From Agromyces sp. G08B096 (GTDB lineage: Bacteria > Actinomycetota > Actinomycetes > Actinomycetales > Microbacteriaceae), in assembly GCF_040267705.1 (NCBI RefSeq), contig NZ_CP158374.1, positions 248,001 through 312,000 on the forward strand: a stretch of DNA of 64,000 nt, given 5' to 3'. A program made the translations under genes and the position numbers. Below are positions 33,591 through 42,486 of this stretch, one piece after another (within the stretch, counting starts at the first letter, position 1; every line of letters begins with the position of its first letter). The notes beneath the pieces are model-generated. The model was not told the origin of the DNA, did not search any database, and saw only the letters and a program-made list of their open reading frames with translations.

Positions 33591-34616
33591 CTAGTCCGCG
33601 GCGCCCGCCGCGAGGCCCGTGGCGAGATCGGCGGCGAGGTCGAGCGCGTCGCCCGCCAGACGGGCGGACGCATCCAAGTCGCGCATCCACAGCGGCACGG
33701 CGCGGGTCGCGAAGCCCGCTTCGGCGAGCGACGCCGCGGCCGGGGCATCCGTCTCGTCGACGAGCCACCCGTCGAGGATGCCGCCCCGGGCACGCGACCC
33801 GTAGTGACGGGCGACGGCGGCGGCATCGGTGTCGACGCCGATGGCGGTAAGGCACGCGTCGGCCATGCCGCGCACGACTCGGCCGCCGATGATTGGGGAG
33901 ACGCCGACGACGGGCGCGTGCGTTTCGGCGAGCGTCTCGCGGATGCCCGGGATCGCGAGGATCGTGCCGATGGAGACGACCGGGTTCGAGGGGGCGAGGA
34001 GCACGGCGTCGGCACCGAGCAGCGCTTCCACGACGCCCGGCGCCGGCCGCGCGTGCTCGATATTCCGTTGACGGAATGCGAGCGCCGGGAGTGCGGCGCG
34101 GTACCGCGTCCACCACTCCTGGAAGTGCAGGCTGCGGACGCCGTCGAGCTCGTCGGGGTCGGCCACCTCGACGTGGGTGTCGACCTCCGTGTCCGTCGCC
34201 GGCCGCAGCCGCACCCCGAGTTCCCACCGGCGCTGCAGCCGCTCGCCGACCTCGGTCGGCGTGAGGCCCTCGCGGAGCCACGCGGTGCGCGCGAGGTGCG
34301 TGCCGAGATCGAGATCGCCGAGCGTGAACCAGGGCCAGCCGACGCCCCACTCGCGGAGCTCGGCGGCCACTCGCTCGGTCTCGCCGGCCCGGCCCCACCC
34401 GCGTTCGGTGTCGTTCACGCCCGCGAGCGCGTAGAGCAGCGAGTCGAAGTCGGGCATGAGCCGCACGCCCGCGAGCCAGAGGTCGTCGCCGGTGTTCACG
34501 ACGACGTCGATCGAGGCCGGCTCGCCGCCCGCCTCCGCGCGGCGGCGCACCTCCTCCCGGAGGCCGCCCACGAACCGCGACCCGCCGACACCTCCCGCCA
34601 GCACCGTGATCCGCAT
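33591..34616 (-). CDS. cofD: 2-phospho-L-lactate (or enolpyruvyl) transferase making F420-0
   Basis: Predicted 341 residues. CofD (FbiA) joins the guanylated acid from CofC to FO, giving F420-0 or its dehydro form. Diagnostic blocks: MRITVLAGGVGGSRFVGGL, VNTGDDLWLAGVRLMPDFDS, GWPWFTLGDLDLGTHLAR, the LAPSNPVVSIGTILAIPGIR loop and GVSPIIGGRVVRG. TAGGCT lies 6 bp before the ATG, so the gene is probably leaderless. It is followed on the same strand by the F420-0-type ABC cassette, and it is separated by about 9 kb from cofC and cofE. Confidence 0.95.
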   Translation of the reverse strand: MRITVLAGGVGGSRFVGGLREEVRRRAEAGGEPASIDVVVNTGDDLWLAGVRLMPDFDSLLYALAGVNDTERGWGRAGETERVAAELREWGVGWPWFTLGDLDLGTHLARTAWLREGLTPTEVGERLQRRWELGVRLRPATDTEVDTHVEVADPDELDGVRSLHFQEWWTRYRAALPALAFRQRNIEHARPAPGVVEALLGADAVLLAPSNPVVSIGTILAIPGIRETLAETHAPVVGVSPIIGGRVVRGMADACLTAIGVDTDAAAVARHYGSRARGGILDGWLVDETDAPAAASLAEAGFATRAVPLWMRDLDASARLAGDALDLAADLATGLAAGAAD

Positions 34617-34622
34617 CCCACC

Positions 34623-34628
34623 AGCCTA
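34623..34628 (-). promoter_or_regulatory. -10 box of a leaderless promoter for cofD
   Basis: TAGGCT on the minus strand ends 6 bp before the ATG at 34616. No recognisable -35. Confidence 0.5.
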
Positions 34629-34656
34629 CGAGCGGCGGCAGGCCCGAGGCGCCCGG

Positions 34657-36084
34657 TCAGTACCCGCCGGCGACCCGGTGCTGCGCGGCCGTGGCGAGCG
34701 CATCCGCGAGCGGGTCGGCGCCGTCGCGGACCATGCCGACGGTGACCCGCACGTAGTCGGGGGTGTCGCGCGAGCGCGGGGTGCCGCGACCGTGGGCGGC
34801 CGACTCCGCGCCGCCGTTCGCGGCCGCGAGGAACGGCGTGCCGCCCGCGACCCGGATGCCGGAGGCCGCGAGCTGCACGAGCGTCGAGCGTTCGCTGAGC
34901 ACCGGCATCCAGAGGTTGATGCCGTCGGCGGGCGCGACCGCGACGTCGCGGGCCCTGAGCGCGTCGCCGAGCGCCCGCTGCCTGGCGGCGTAGGCGCGGC
35001 GCGCGTCGGCGACCGTCTCGATCGCCGACCGGTCGGTCAGCAGGTCGACGAGGATCGACTGCAGCATCCGGCTGGTCCAGCCGGGGCCGAGCATGCGCCG
35101 CGCGACGACGCGCTCGACGAGGTCGCGCGGTCCGCCGACGGCGGCGATGCGGAGGTCGGGCCCGTGCGACTTCGAGAAGCTGCGCACGTGCACGACGCGG
35201 TCGGGCAGGCTCGTCGCGAGCGTCGCATCGCCCTCGCTCGAGATGAGCCCCGAGTGGTCGTCCTCGATGATGACGAGCCCGGCCGCGTCGTCGCCCGCCG
35301 ACCGGATGACCCGCGCCAGCTCGTCGGCACGGGCGGGCGTCATCGACGCCCCGGTCGGGTTCTGCGCGCGCGGCTGGAGGAGCAGCGCCGCGGGCTTCAG
35401 CGTCAGCGCCTCCGCCAGCGCGCCGGGCAGGACGCCGTGCTCGTCGAGCGCGACCGGCACGGCCTCGGCGCCCAGCACGTCGAGCAGGTCGAGGAAGGGC
35501 GGGAAGCCCGGATGCTCGACGACGACGCGGTCGCCGAAGCGCACGACCTGCTCGAGCGTGCGCGAGATCGCGTCGAGTGCGCCGTCGACCACGACGATCT
35601 GCTCGGCGTCGCCGGGCCACGAGTCGCGGAGGATCGCGGCGAGCGCCGGGATCACGGGTTCGGCCTGGTAGCTGCCGGTCGCCGCGTTCGCCGAGACGCG
35701 CGAGAGCGCCGGGCCGAGCGCCGGCAGGAGGAGCGGGTCGGGCGTGCCGCGGGAGAGGTCGAGGCGGACGGGATCGTCGGGGGCGGCCATGCCGCGCATG
35801 CGTGCGGCAGGGCCGCCGGGCCCCTGGCCCTGCACGAAGCTGCCGGCGCGGCCCCGGGAGGCGATGAGCCCCGCCCGCGCCAGCGCCTGCCAGGCCTGCG
35901 ACACCGTGGCGGGGCTCACGTCGAGGGCGGCGCCGAGGTCGCGCACGGTCGGCAGCCGGTCACCGCGCCGCAGCTCGCCGGCGTTGATGAGCCGGGCGAG
36001 GTCTCCCGCAATGCCCTTCGGCGTCGGGTCGTCGAAGCCCGCGAGTGCGAGCAGCTCGGAGATGTCCACACGAATACCTGACAT
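34657..36084 (-). CDS. MocR-type GntR regulator with aminotransferase domain
   Basis: Predicted 475 residues. A GntR winged helix occupies about 20-85 (RRGDRLPTVRDLGAALDVSPATVSQAW, in parts), joined by a linker to a fold-type I aminotransferase domain. The PLP lysine is K305 in RSFSKSHGPDL, with QNPTG at about 241-245 and the PLP-ring Asp in IIEDDH. MocR proteins use PLP adducts of amino compounds as effectors. It is divergent from the pyrimidine cluster, so beta-alanine or a similar omega-amine is a natural candidate effector (inference). ATG 36084 is chosen for its GGAGG ribosome site; 36090 is too close. Confidence 0.92.
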   Translation of the reverse strand: MSGIRVDISELLALAGFDDPTPKGIAGDLARLINAGELRRGDRLPTVRDLGAALDVSPATVSQAWQALARAGLIASRGRAGSFVQGQGPGGPAARMRGMAAPDDPVRLDLSRGTPDPLLLPALGPALSRVSANAATGSYQAEPVIPALAAILRDSWPGDAEQIVVVDGALDAISRTLEQVVRFGDRVVVEHPGFPPFLDLLDVLGAEAVPVALDEHGVLPGALAEALTLKPAALLLQPRAQNPTGASMTPARADELARVIRSAGDDAAGLVIIEDDHSGLISSEGDATLATSLPDRVVHVRSFSKSHGPDLRIAAVGGPRDLVERVVARRMLGPGWTSRMLQSILVDLLTDRSAIETVADARRAYAARQRALGDALRARDVAVAPADGINLWMPVLSERSTLVQLAASGIRVAGGTPFLAAANGGAESAAHGRGTPRSRDTPDYVRVTVGMVRDGADPLADALATAAQHRVAGGY

Positions 36085-36310
36085 CACCATTGCCTCCGAT
36101 CGCAGGGAGGGACAGGATGAGTAACCACAACGTCACACTGGGTAACAAAAGGGAAATGTTCAAGCCGAACAATAACAGAACGGGATCGCACGACCCGTTC
36201 GGCACCAGACTTCGGCACCACCTCTCGGCGTCACCCGACGCCCGGTAGGCACAGAGCACCACCGCCTGCCGGCGGACGGCAACGACGCCGACCGACCGGG
36301 AAGAGGCACC
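36085..36310. promoter_or_regulatory. divergent control region of the MocR gene and pyrimidine cluster
   Basis: This 226-bp interval is locally AT-rich at 36120-36180, unlike its surroundings. It holds a direct repeat GTAAC at 36121 and 36142, 21 bp apart (two helical turns), a spacing compatible with a MocR dimer binding one DNA face. An inverted repeat GAACGGG (36178-36184) with CCCGTTC (36194-36200) lies nearer the catabolic genes. No -35/-10 pair is convincing on either strand. Confidence 0.5.
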
Positions 36311-37159
36311 ATGACGATCGTCCGCGCGGCCATCACGCAGACCACCTGGACCGGCGACAAGGACTCGATGCTCGACAAGCACGAGCAGTTCGCCCGCGAC
36401 GCCAAGGCGCAGGGAGCCGAGGTCATCTGCTTCCAGGAGCTGTTCTACGGGCCGTACTTCGGCATCACGCAGGAGCAGAAGTACTACCGCTTCGCGGAAC
36501 AGGCCGACGGGCCCATCGTGCAGCGCTTCGCCGCCCTCGCGAAGGAGCTCGGGATGGTCACCGTGCTGCCGATCTACGAGGAGGCCGAGACGGGCGTGTA
36601 CTACAACACGTCGGTGCTCGTCGACGCCGACGGCACCATCCTCGGCAAGTACCGCAAGCACCACCTGCCCCACCTCGACCGGTTCTGGGAGAAGTTCTAC
36701 TTCCGCCCCGGCAACCTCGGCTACCCGGTCTTCGACACCGCCGTCGGCCGGGTCGGCATGTACATCTGCTACGACCGCCACTTCCCCGAGGGCTGGCGCG
36801 AGCTCGGCCTGAACGACGCGCACCTGGTGTTCAACCCGAACGCCACCAAGCCCGGCCTCTCGAACCGGCTCTGGGAGGTCGAAGGCCCCGCCGCGGCCGT
36901 CGCGAACGGCTACTTCGTGCTGCAGCCCAACCGCGTCGGCCGCGAGGACAACGAGTACGGCGAGCTCGCCGTCGACTTCTACGGCACGAGCCAGGTCATC
37001 GACCCCCGCGGCAACTTCGTCGGCGAGCGCGGCTCGAGCGAGCACGAGGAGCTGCTCGTGCGCGACCTCGACCTCGACATGGTGCGCCAGATGCGCGACG
37101 ACTGGCAGTTCTACCGCGACCGCCGGCCCGACTCCTACGCCCGGATCGCGAAGCCCTGA
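36311..37159 (+). CDS. nitrilase-superfamily amidohydrolase, probable beta-ureidopropionase
   Basis: Predicted 282 residues with the catalytic triad intact: Glu43 (FQELFYGPYF), Lys116 (YRKHHLPH) and Cys153 (YICYDRHFPEG). The segment KYYRFAEQADGP and the long insertion after the catalytic Lys are features of N-carbamoyl-beta-alanine / N-carbamoyl-D-amino-acid hydrolases. In this cluster the likely reaction is N-carbamoyl-beta-alanine to beta-alanine, CO2 and ammonia, directly after dihydropyrimidinase. It is the first gene of the operon, with a GAAGAGG ribosome site. Confidence 0.9.
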   Translation: MTIVRAAITQTTWTGDKDSMLDKHEQFARDAKAQGAEVICFQELFYGPYFGITQEQKYYRFAEQADGPIVQRFAALAKELGMVTVLPIYEEAETGVYYNTSVLVDADGTILGKYRKHHLPHLDRFWEKFYFRPGNLGYPVFDTAVGRVGMYICYDRHFPEGWRELGLNDAHLVFNPNATKPGLSNRLWEVEGPAAAVANGYFVLQPNRVGREDNEYGELAVDFYGTSQVIDPRGNFVGERGSSEHEELLVRDLDLDMVRQMRDDWQFYRDRRPDSYARIAKP

Positions 37160-37187
37160 CCCGCCGACGACCACAGAGGAGCCACGC

Positions 37188-38624
37188 ATGACCACCACCC
37201 TCATCTCCGGCGGCACCGTCGTGAGCGCCACCGGCCGGACGGAGGCCGACGTCCTGGTCGACGGCGAGCGCATCGTCGCGCTGCTCGAGCCCGGGAGCCG
37301 GCTGCTGGGCACGGATGTCTCGGCCGGGGTCGACCGCGTCATCGACGCGACCGGCAAGTACGTCATCCCCGGCGGTATCGACGCCCACACGCACATGCAG
37401 CTGCCGTTCGGCGGGACCGAGGCATCCGACACCTTCGAGACGGGCACGCGCGCCGCCGCGCACGGCGGGACGACGTCGATCATCGACTTCGCGGTGCAGC
37501 GGTACGGCGAGCGCGTCCAGGACGGCCTCGCAGCCTGGCACGAGAAGGCCGCGGGCAACTGCGCGATCGACTACGGCTTCCACCAGATCATCGGCGGAGT
37601 CGACGCGGACTCCCTCGCCGCGATGCGCGCCCTGCCCGACGAGGGCATCACGAGCTTCAAGCTCTTCATGGCCTATCCGGGCGTCTTCTACTCCGACGAC
37701 GCGCAGATCCTGAAGGCGATGCAGGTCTCGCGCGACACCGGCATGCTCACGATGATGCACGCCGAGAACGGCCCCGCGATCGACGTGCTCGCCGAGCAGC
37801 TCGCGGAGGCGGGCAAGACCGACCCGTACTACCACGGCATCGCGCGCGCCTGGGAGATGGAGGAGGAAGCGACCCACCGGGCGATCATGCTCGCGAAGCT
37901 CACGGGCGCTCCGCTCTACGTCGTCCACGTGTCGGCGAAGCAGGCCGTCGAGCAGCTCGCCTGGGCGCGCGACAAGGGACAGAACGTCTACGGCGAGACC
38001 TGTCCGCAGTACCTCTACCTCTCGCTCGAGGAACAGCTCGGGGCATCCAGCGACGAATGGGGTGCGTTCGAAGGGGCGAAATGGGTGTGCTCGACGCCGC
38101 TGCGCTCCCGCGAGGAACGCCACCAGGACGCGATGTGGCAGGCCCTCCGCACGAACGACCTGCAGATGGTCTCCACCGACCACTGCCCGTTCTGCATGAA
38201 GGACCAGAAGGAGCTCGGCCTCGGCGACTTCCGGAAGATCCCGAACGGCATCGGCTCGGTCGAGCACCGCATGGACCTCATGTACCAGGGCGTCGTGACC
38301 GGCGAGATCACCCTCGAGCGCTGGGTCGAGCTCACGAGTACGACCCCAGCGCGGATGTTCGGCCTCTACGGCCGCAAGGGGGTCATCCAGCCGGGCGCCG
38401 ACGCCGACGTCGTCGTCTACGACCCGAACGGCCACACGTCGATCGGCGTCGGCAAGACCCACCACATGAACATGGACCACTCCGCGTGGGAGGGCTACGA
38501 GATCGACGGGCACGTCGACACCGTGCTCAGCCGCGGCAAGGTCATCGTCGACGGCGACCAGTACCTCGGCGCCAAGGGCGACGGCCGGTTCCTGAAGCGC
38601 GGCCTCTCGCAGTACCTCATCTGA
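37188..38624 (+). CDS. hydA: dihydropyrimidinase / hydantoinase
   Basis: Predicted 478 residues of the cyclic amidohydrolase family. The binuclear zinc site is complete: His67 and His69 (DAHTHMQ), carboxylated Lys158 (TSFKLFMAYPG), His191 (MMHAENG), His247 (VVHVSA) and Asp331 (STDHCPF). It opens dihydrouracil or dihydrothymine (and hydantoins) to N-carbamoyl-beta-amino acids. It lies 28 bp after the ureidopropionase gene with a GAGGAG ribosome site. Pyrimidine rather than hydantoin use is favoured by the downstream aminotransferase and MmsA. Confidence 0.95.
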   Translation: MTTTLISGGTVVSATGRTEADVLVDGERIVALLEPGSRLLGTDVSAGVDRVIDATGKYVIPGGIDAHTHMQLPFGGTEASDTFETGTRAAAHGGTTSIIDFAVQRYGERVQDGLAAWHEKAAGNCAIDYGFHQIIGGVDADSLAAMRALPDEGITSFKLFMAYPGVFYSDDAQILKAMQVSRDTGMLTMMHAENGPAIDVLAEQLAEAGKTDPYYHGIARAWEMEEEATHRAIMLAKLTGAPLYVVHVSAKQAVEQLAWARDKGQNVYGETCPQYLYLSLEEQLGASSDEWGAFEGAKWVCSTPLRSREERHQDAMWQALRTNDLQMVSTDHCPFCMKDQKELGLGDFRKIPNGIGSVEHRMDLMYQGVVTGEITLERWVELTSTTPARMFGLYGRKGVIQPGADADVVVYDPNGHTSIGVGKTHHMNMDHSAWEGYEIDGHVDTVLSRGKVIVDGDQYLGAKGDGRFLKRGLSQYLI

Positions 38625-38658
38625 ACGCAGCCCCCAGCCGCAGCCACGAAGGAGCCCC

Positions 38659-39675
38659 ATGGAATTCGGAGCGGTCCTGCAGACCAACCCCCCGGCGTCG
38701 CGCACCGTGCAGCTCGCCAAGCTCGCCGAGGTGCACGGCTTCAGCCACGTGTGGACGTTCGACTCGCACATCCTGTGGCAGGAGCCGTACGTCATCTACA
38801 GCCGCATCCTCGCCGAGACGCAGCGCATCAAGGTCGGCCCGTTCGTCACGAACCCGGCGACGCGCGACTGGACGGTCACGGCGTCGGTGTTCGCGACGCT
38901 CAACGAGATGTACGGCAACCGCACGGTGTGCGGCATCGGCCGCGGCGATTCGGCGGTGCGCGTGACCAACGGGAAGCCGACGACGATCGCCGAGCTGCGT
39001 GAGTCGATCCGGGTCATCCGCGAGCTCGGCAACTCGCGTGCGGTCGACTACCACGGCTCCACGATCCGCTTCCCGTGGAGCCGGGGATCCGAGCTCGAGG
39101 TGTGGGTCGCGGCCTACGGCCCGATGGCGCTGAAGCTCGCCGGCGAGGTGGGCGACGGGTTCATCCTGCAGCTCGCCGACCTCGACATCGCCGAGTGGAT
39201 GATCCGCTCGGTGCGCGAGGCCGCCGAGGCGGCCGGACGCGACCCGGGGTCCGTGAAGTTCTGCGTCGCCGCGCCCATGTACATCGGCGACGACGTCGCC
39301 CACATGCGCGACCAGTGCCGCTGGTTCGGCGGCATGGTCGGCAATCACGTCGCCGACATCGTCGCGAAGTACGGCTCGCACGGCACCGTGCCCGATGCGC
39401 TCACCGACTACATCGCGGGCCGCGAGGGGTACGACTACAACGAGCACGGCCGCGCCGGCAACACGCACGCCGAGTTCGTGCCCGACGAGATCGTCGACCG
39501 CTTCTGCCTGATCGGCACCGCCGACGAGCACATCGAGAAGCTGCGCCGGCTCGCCGACCTCGGCGTCGACCAGTTCGCCGGCTACCTGCAGCACGACAAC
39601 AAGGAGGAGACGCTCCGGGTGTACGGCGAGACCGTCATCCCGGCGCTCTCCGAGCACGTGACGGCGAAGGCATGA
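38659..39675 (+). CDS. LLM class oxidoreductase (CPS_4112 family), F420- or flavin-dependent
   Basis: Predicted 338 residues with the luciferase-like TIM barrel: GFSHVWTFDSHILWQEPYV, GPFVTNPATRDWTVTASVFA, CGIGRGDSAVR and ELEVWVAAYGPMALKLAGEVGDG (in parts). It resembles TIGR03842, named after Colwellia CPS_4112. Members also occur in bacteria thought to lack F420, so FMN is possible. It sits between dihydropyrimidinase and the permease (ATGA overlap), where other pathways carry dihydropyrimidine dehydrogenase. A role in reducing uracil/thymine is a reasonable hypothesis. F420H2 is available via fgd in this window. Confidence 0.88.
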   Translation: MEFGAVLQTNPPASRTVQLAKLAEVHGFSHVWTFDSHILWQEPYVIYSRILAETQRIKVGPFVTNPATRDWTVTASVFATLNEMYGNRTVCGIGRGDSAVRVTNGKPTTIAELRESIRVIRELGNSRAVDYHGSTIRFPWSRGSELEVWVAAYGPMALKLAGEVGDGFILQLADLDIAEWMIRSVREAAEAAGRDPGSVKFCVAAPMYIGDDVAHMRDQCRWFGGMVGNHVADIVAKYGSHGTVPDALTDYIAGREGYDYNEHGRAGNTHAEFVPDEIVDRFCLIGTADEHIEKLRRLADLGVDQFAGYLQHDNKEETLRVYGETVIPALSEHVTAKA

Positions 39676-40649
39676 CGCAGGTCGGCGAGCGCGAGACGCG
39701 GGCGGCGGATGCCCCGGCGGTGACGGATGCCGCGGCGACGGGCCGAGGCATCCGTACCGCCCGCCGGCCCGGCCGCGCACGCCGTGAGCTCGCGAGATGG
39801 GCGTGGGGGCTCGCCGGCCTCCTGGTGGTCGCGCTGATCTGGGAGGGCTACAAGCTGCTCGGCCCCGCCGACGGCGTCGTCATCGGAGACGCCCGCGTGC
39901 TGCCGCGCACCACGGACCTCGCGATGCCGCACGTGTGGGATATGTTCGGCCGGCTCGCCGAGCCGGTCACGCGCTCGCCGTCGGCGCAGCCGCTCTTGGC
40001 GGTGATCGCGCTCGCGGCGCTCACCACGCTCGGCATCGCGGCGGCGGGATGGCTCGTCGGCGTCGTCGTGGGCATCGGGCTCGCGCTGGTCATGCAGCGG
40101 TGGCGGCTGGCCGAGTGGGGGCTGCTGCCCTGGATCGTGATCAGCCAGACCGTGCCGCTCATCGCGTTCGCCCCCGTCGTGAAGAGCTGGGGGTCGCGGG
40201 TCGAGATCGGCTCGTTCGAGTGGCAGGACTGGATGTCGGTCGCGCTGATCGCGAGCTACCTCGCGTTCTTCCCGATCGCGATCGGGGCGCTGAAGGGCCT
40301 GCAGTCGCCCGACCGCATCCACGAGGAGCTCATGCAGACCTACGCGGCCGGCTACTGGCGGACCCTCGTGAAGCTCCGCTTCCCCGCGGCCGTGCCCTAC
40401 CTGCTGCCGGCGCTCCGCCTCGGTGCCGCGAACGCCGTGGTCGGCGCGGTCGTCGCGGAGGTGTCGACCGGGCTGCAGGGCGGCATCGGCCGCATCCTCA
40501 TCCAGTTCGCCGGCCAGGCCTCCGGCGACCCCGCGAAGGCCTGGGCCCCCATCTTCGGCGCCATCGTGCTCGGGCTCGTGGCCGCCGGGTCGATCGCCCT
40601 GCTCGGCGTGATCTTGAAGAACTACCGACGAACGGAGGAGGCCGCATGA
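39672..40649 (+). CDS. ABC transporter permease of the pyrimidine cluster
   Basis: Predicted 325 residues. A polar N-terminus of about 40 precedes six to seven TM helices. The importer EAA loop is present (EELMQTYAAGYWRTLVKLRFP), and the family is the SsuC/ThiX-like permease group. A second permease (41494) suggests a heterodimeric channel with the ATPase at 40646. ATGA overlaps on both sides fix the operon. The likely cargo is a pyrimidine, dihydropyrimidine or related N-heterocycle, inferred from neighbours. Confidence 0.87.
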   Translation: MTQVGERETRAADAPAVTDAAATGRGIRTARRPGRARRELARWAWGLAGLLVVALIWEGYKLLGPADGVVIGDARVLPRTTDLAMPHVWDMFGRLAEPVTRSPSAQPLLAVIALAALTTLGIAAAGWLVGVVVGIGLALVMQRWRLAEWGLLPWIVISQTVPLIAFAPVVKSWGSRVEIGSFEWQDWMSVALIASYLAFFPIAIGALKGLQSPDRIHEELMQTYAAGYWRTLVKLRFPAAVPYLLPALRLGAANAVVGAVVAEVSTGLQGGIGRILIQFAGQASGDPAKAWAPIFGAIVLGLVAAGSIALLGVILKNYRRTEEAA

Positions 40650-41494
40650 GCGAGCCCCGAGACCCCATGCCGGGCACGGCGACCGCCGTCGAGGTGCGCG
40701 GCGTCGACAAGGTGTTCGACACCCGGAGCGGCCAGGTGCAGGCGCTCGACGCCATCGACCTCACCGTGGCCGCGGGCGAGTTCGTCTCGCTGATCGGGCC
40801 GAGCGGCTGCGGCAAATCGACGCTCATGCGCCTCATCGCCGACCTCGACGATCCGACCGGCGGCACCGTCTCGGTCTTCGGCAAGACGGCCCGGCAGGCC
40901 CGGCTCGACCAGGAGTACGGCATCGCGTTCCAGTCGGCGGGGCTGCTGCCCTGGCGAACGGTCGCCGCGAACGTCGCGCTGCCGCTCGAGCTGCACGGCG
41001 TCGGCTCCGCCGCCCGCGCCGCGCGGGTCGCCGAACTGCTCGACCTCGTGGGACTCGCCGAGTTCGCCGACCGCTACCCCGACCAGCTCTCCGGCGGCAT
41101 GCAGCAGCGTGTCGCGATCGCACGCTCCCTCGCCGAGCAGCCGCGGCTGCTGCTCATGGACGAGCCGTTCGGTGCGCTCGACGAGATGACGCGGGAGAAG
41201 ATGCAGACCGAGCTCGTGCGGATCTCCGCCGAGACCGGGGCCGCGGTCGTCTTCGTCACCCACTCCATCCCCGAGGCCGTGTTCCTCTCCGACCGCGTGG
41301 TGGTGATGTCGCCCCGCCCCGGACGCATCCGCGAGATCGTGACGATGCGGCTCGGTTCCGACGCGGCGCGAGCGGCCCGCACCGAGGAGCTGCGCGAGGA
41401 GCGCGCCTTCTTCGAGATGGTCACGGCGGTCCGCGAGGCGCTGCACGGCGGTGCACCCGTCGCGGCCGGGCCCCGCGGGGTGGAGACCCGCTGA
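40646..41494 (+). CDS. ABC transporter ATP-binding protein of the pyrimidine cluster
   Basis: Predicted 282 residues, nitrate/sulfonate/taurine-type ATPase. Walker A GPSGCGKST, Q-loop AFQSAGLLPWRTV, signature LSGGMQQR, Walker B LLLMDEPFGALD and H-loop THSIPEAVFLSD are all present. The C-terminal extension of about 45 residues may be regulatory. It is coupled to both permease genes: ATGA at the start and TGATG at the end. It energises uptake of the cluster's substrate. Confidence 0.92.
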   Translation: MSEPRDPMPGTATAVEVRGVDKVFDTRSGQVQALDAIDLTVAAGEFVSLIGPSGCGKSTLMRLIADLDDPTGGTVSVFGKTARQARLDQEYGIAFQSAGLLPWRTVAANVALPLELHGVGSAARAARVAELLDLVGLAEFADRYPDQLSGGMQQRVAIARSLAEQPRLLLMDEPFGALDEMTREKMQTELVRISAETGAAVVFVTHSIPEAVFLSDRVVVMSPRPGRIREIVTMRLGSDAARAARTEELREERAFFEMVTAVREALHGGAPVAAGPRGVETR

Positions 41495-42345
41495 TGACCG
41501 CCACCGGAGCCTCCGCGGTCGGCACGCCGGCGGGCACGCCGATGCGCGGGACGAGGCGGCGGCGGGGCGCACGGGCCGAGACCACGCTGCGGATCGTCGC
41601 GCCCATCGCCGTCGGGCTCATCGTGCTCGGCGTCTGGCAATTCCTCGTCAGCGTCGTCGGCGTCTCCGACTACCTCCTGCCGAGCCCCGCCGCGATCGTC
41701 GAGGAGTTCGTCGCCTCCTGGCCGTCGATCGTGCAGGCCACCCTCATCACGGGCACCAACGCGCTGCTCGGGCTCATCGTCGGCTCCCTCCTCGGGATGC
41801 TCCTCGCCGCGCTCGCCGCGAGATGGCGGGCCATCGACCGGATGAGCGCCCCCGTCGTCGCCTCCCTCGCGGTCATCCCGATCGTGGCGCTCGCGCCCGT
41901 GCTGAACTCCATGTTCGGCGCCGACAGTCAGTTCGGCCGGCAGGCGATCGCGGCCCTGGCCTCCTTCGTGCCCGTCTTCCTCAACACCCTCCGCGGGTTC
42001 CGGCAGACCTCGCCGGTCCACCGCGACCTCATGCTCGCCTACGCTGCCAGCCCGGGGCAGGTGCTGCGGACGCTGACCCTGCCCACCGCGCGGCCATTCA
42101 TCCTCACCGGCATCCGGATCGCGAGCTCCCTCGCGGTGATCTCCGCGCTCGTCGCCGAGTACTTCGGCGGCCCCCGAGGCGGGCTCGGCGGCCTCATCTC
42201 GACCTCGGCGGCGTCGAGTGCCTACGCACGCGCCTGGGCGTACGTGCTCGCCTCCATCGCGCTCGGGCTCCTCTTCTACCTCGCGACGCTCGCGCTCGAG
42301 CGACTCCTGCAACGCCAGACCCCGCAGGCGCGAGGACGCCCCTGA
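41494..42345 (+). CDS. second ABC transporter permease of the pyrimidine cluster
   Basis: Predicted 283 residues with six TM helices and the EAA loop (RDLMLAYAASPGQVLRTLTLP). It is a paralogue of the permease at 39672, so the transporter is probably a two-permease heterodimer. The ATG shares one base with the ATPase stop (TGATG). A 141-bp spacer with a C-rich tandem repeat follows before the binding-protein gene. Confidence 0.88.
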   Translation: MTATGASAVGTPAGTPMRGTRRRRGARAETTLRIVAPIAVGLIVLGVWQFLVSVVGVSDYLLPSPAAIVEEFVASWPSIVQATLITGTNALLGLIVGSLLGMLLAALAARWRAIDRMSAPVVASLAVIPIVALAPVLNSMFGADSQFGRQAIAALASFVPVFLNTLRGFRQTSPVHRDLMLAYAASPGQVLRTLTLPTARPFILTGIRIASSLAVISALVAEYFGGPRGGLGGLISTSAASSAYARAWAYVLASIALGLLFYLATLALERLLQRQTPQARGRP

Positions 42346-42376
42346 CGACAGCCACCGCGGCCCGGCCACGGAGGAG

Positions 42377-42447
42377 GCACCACCCGCACCACGGCACCAC
42401 CCGCACCACCCGCACCACCCGCACCACCCGCACCATCCGCACCATCC
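42377..42447 (+). repeat. C-rich 9-bp tandem repeat (GCACCACCC, eight units)
   Basis: Eight consecutive units of GCACCACCC (one shortened to 8 bp, two reading GCACCATCC) fill the spacer between the permease and binding-protein genes. The transcript is C-rich, G-poor and unable to fold well, as expected of a Rho-utilisation site. A GGAGGAGG tract immediately precedes it but leads to no start codon. Confidence 0.85.
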
Positions 42448-42486
42448 GCACCGAGGCAGTACCCAGGGAACCCCGAAAGGACTGAC

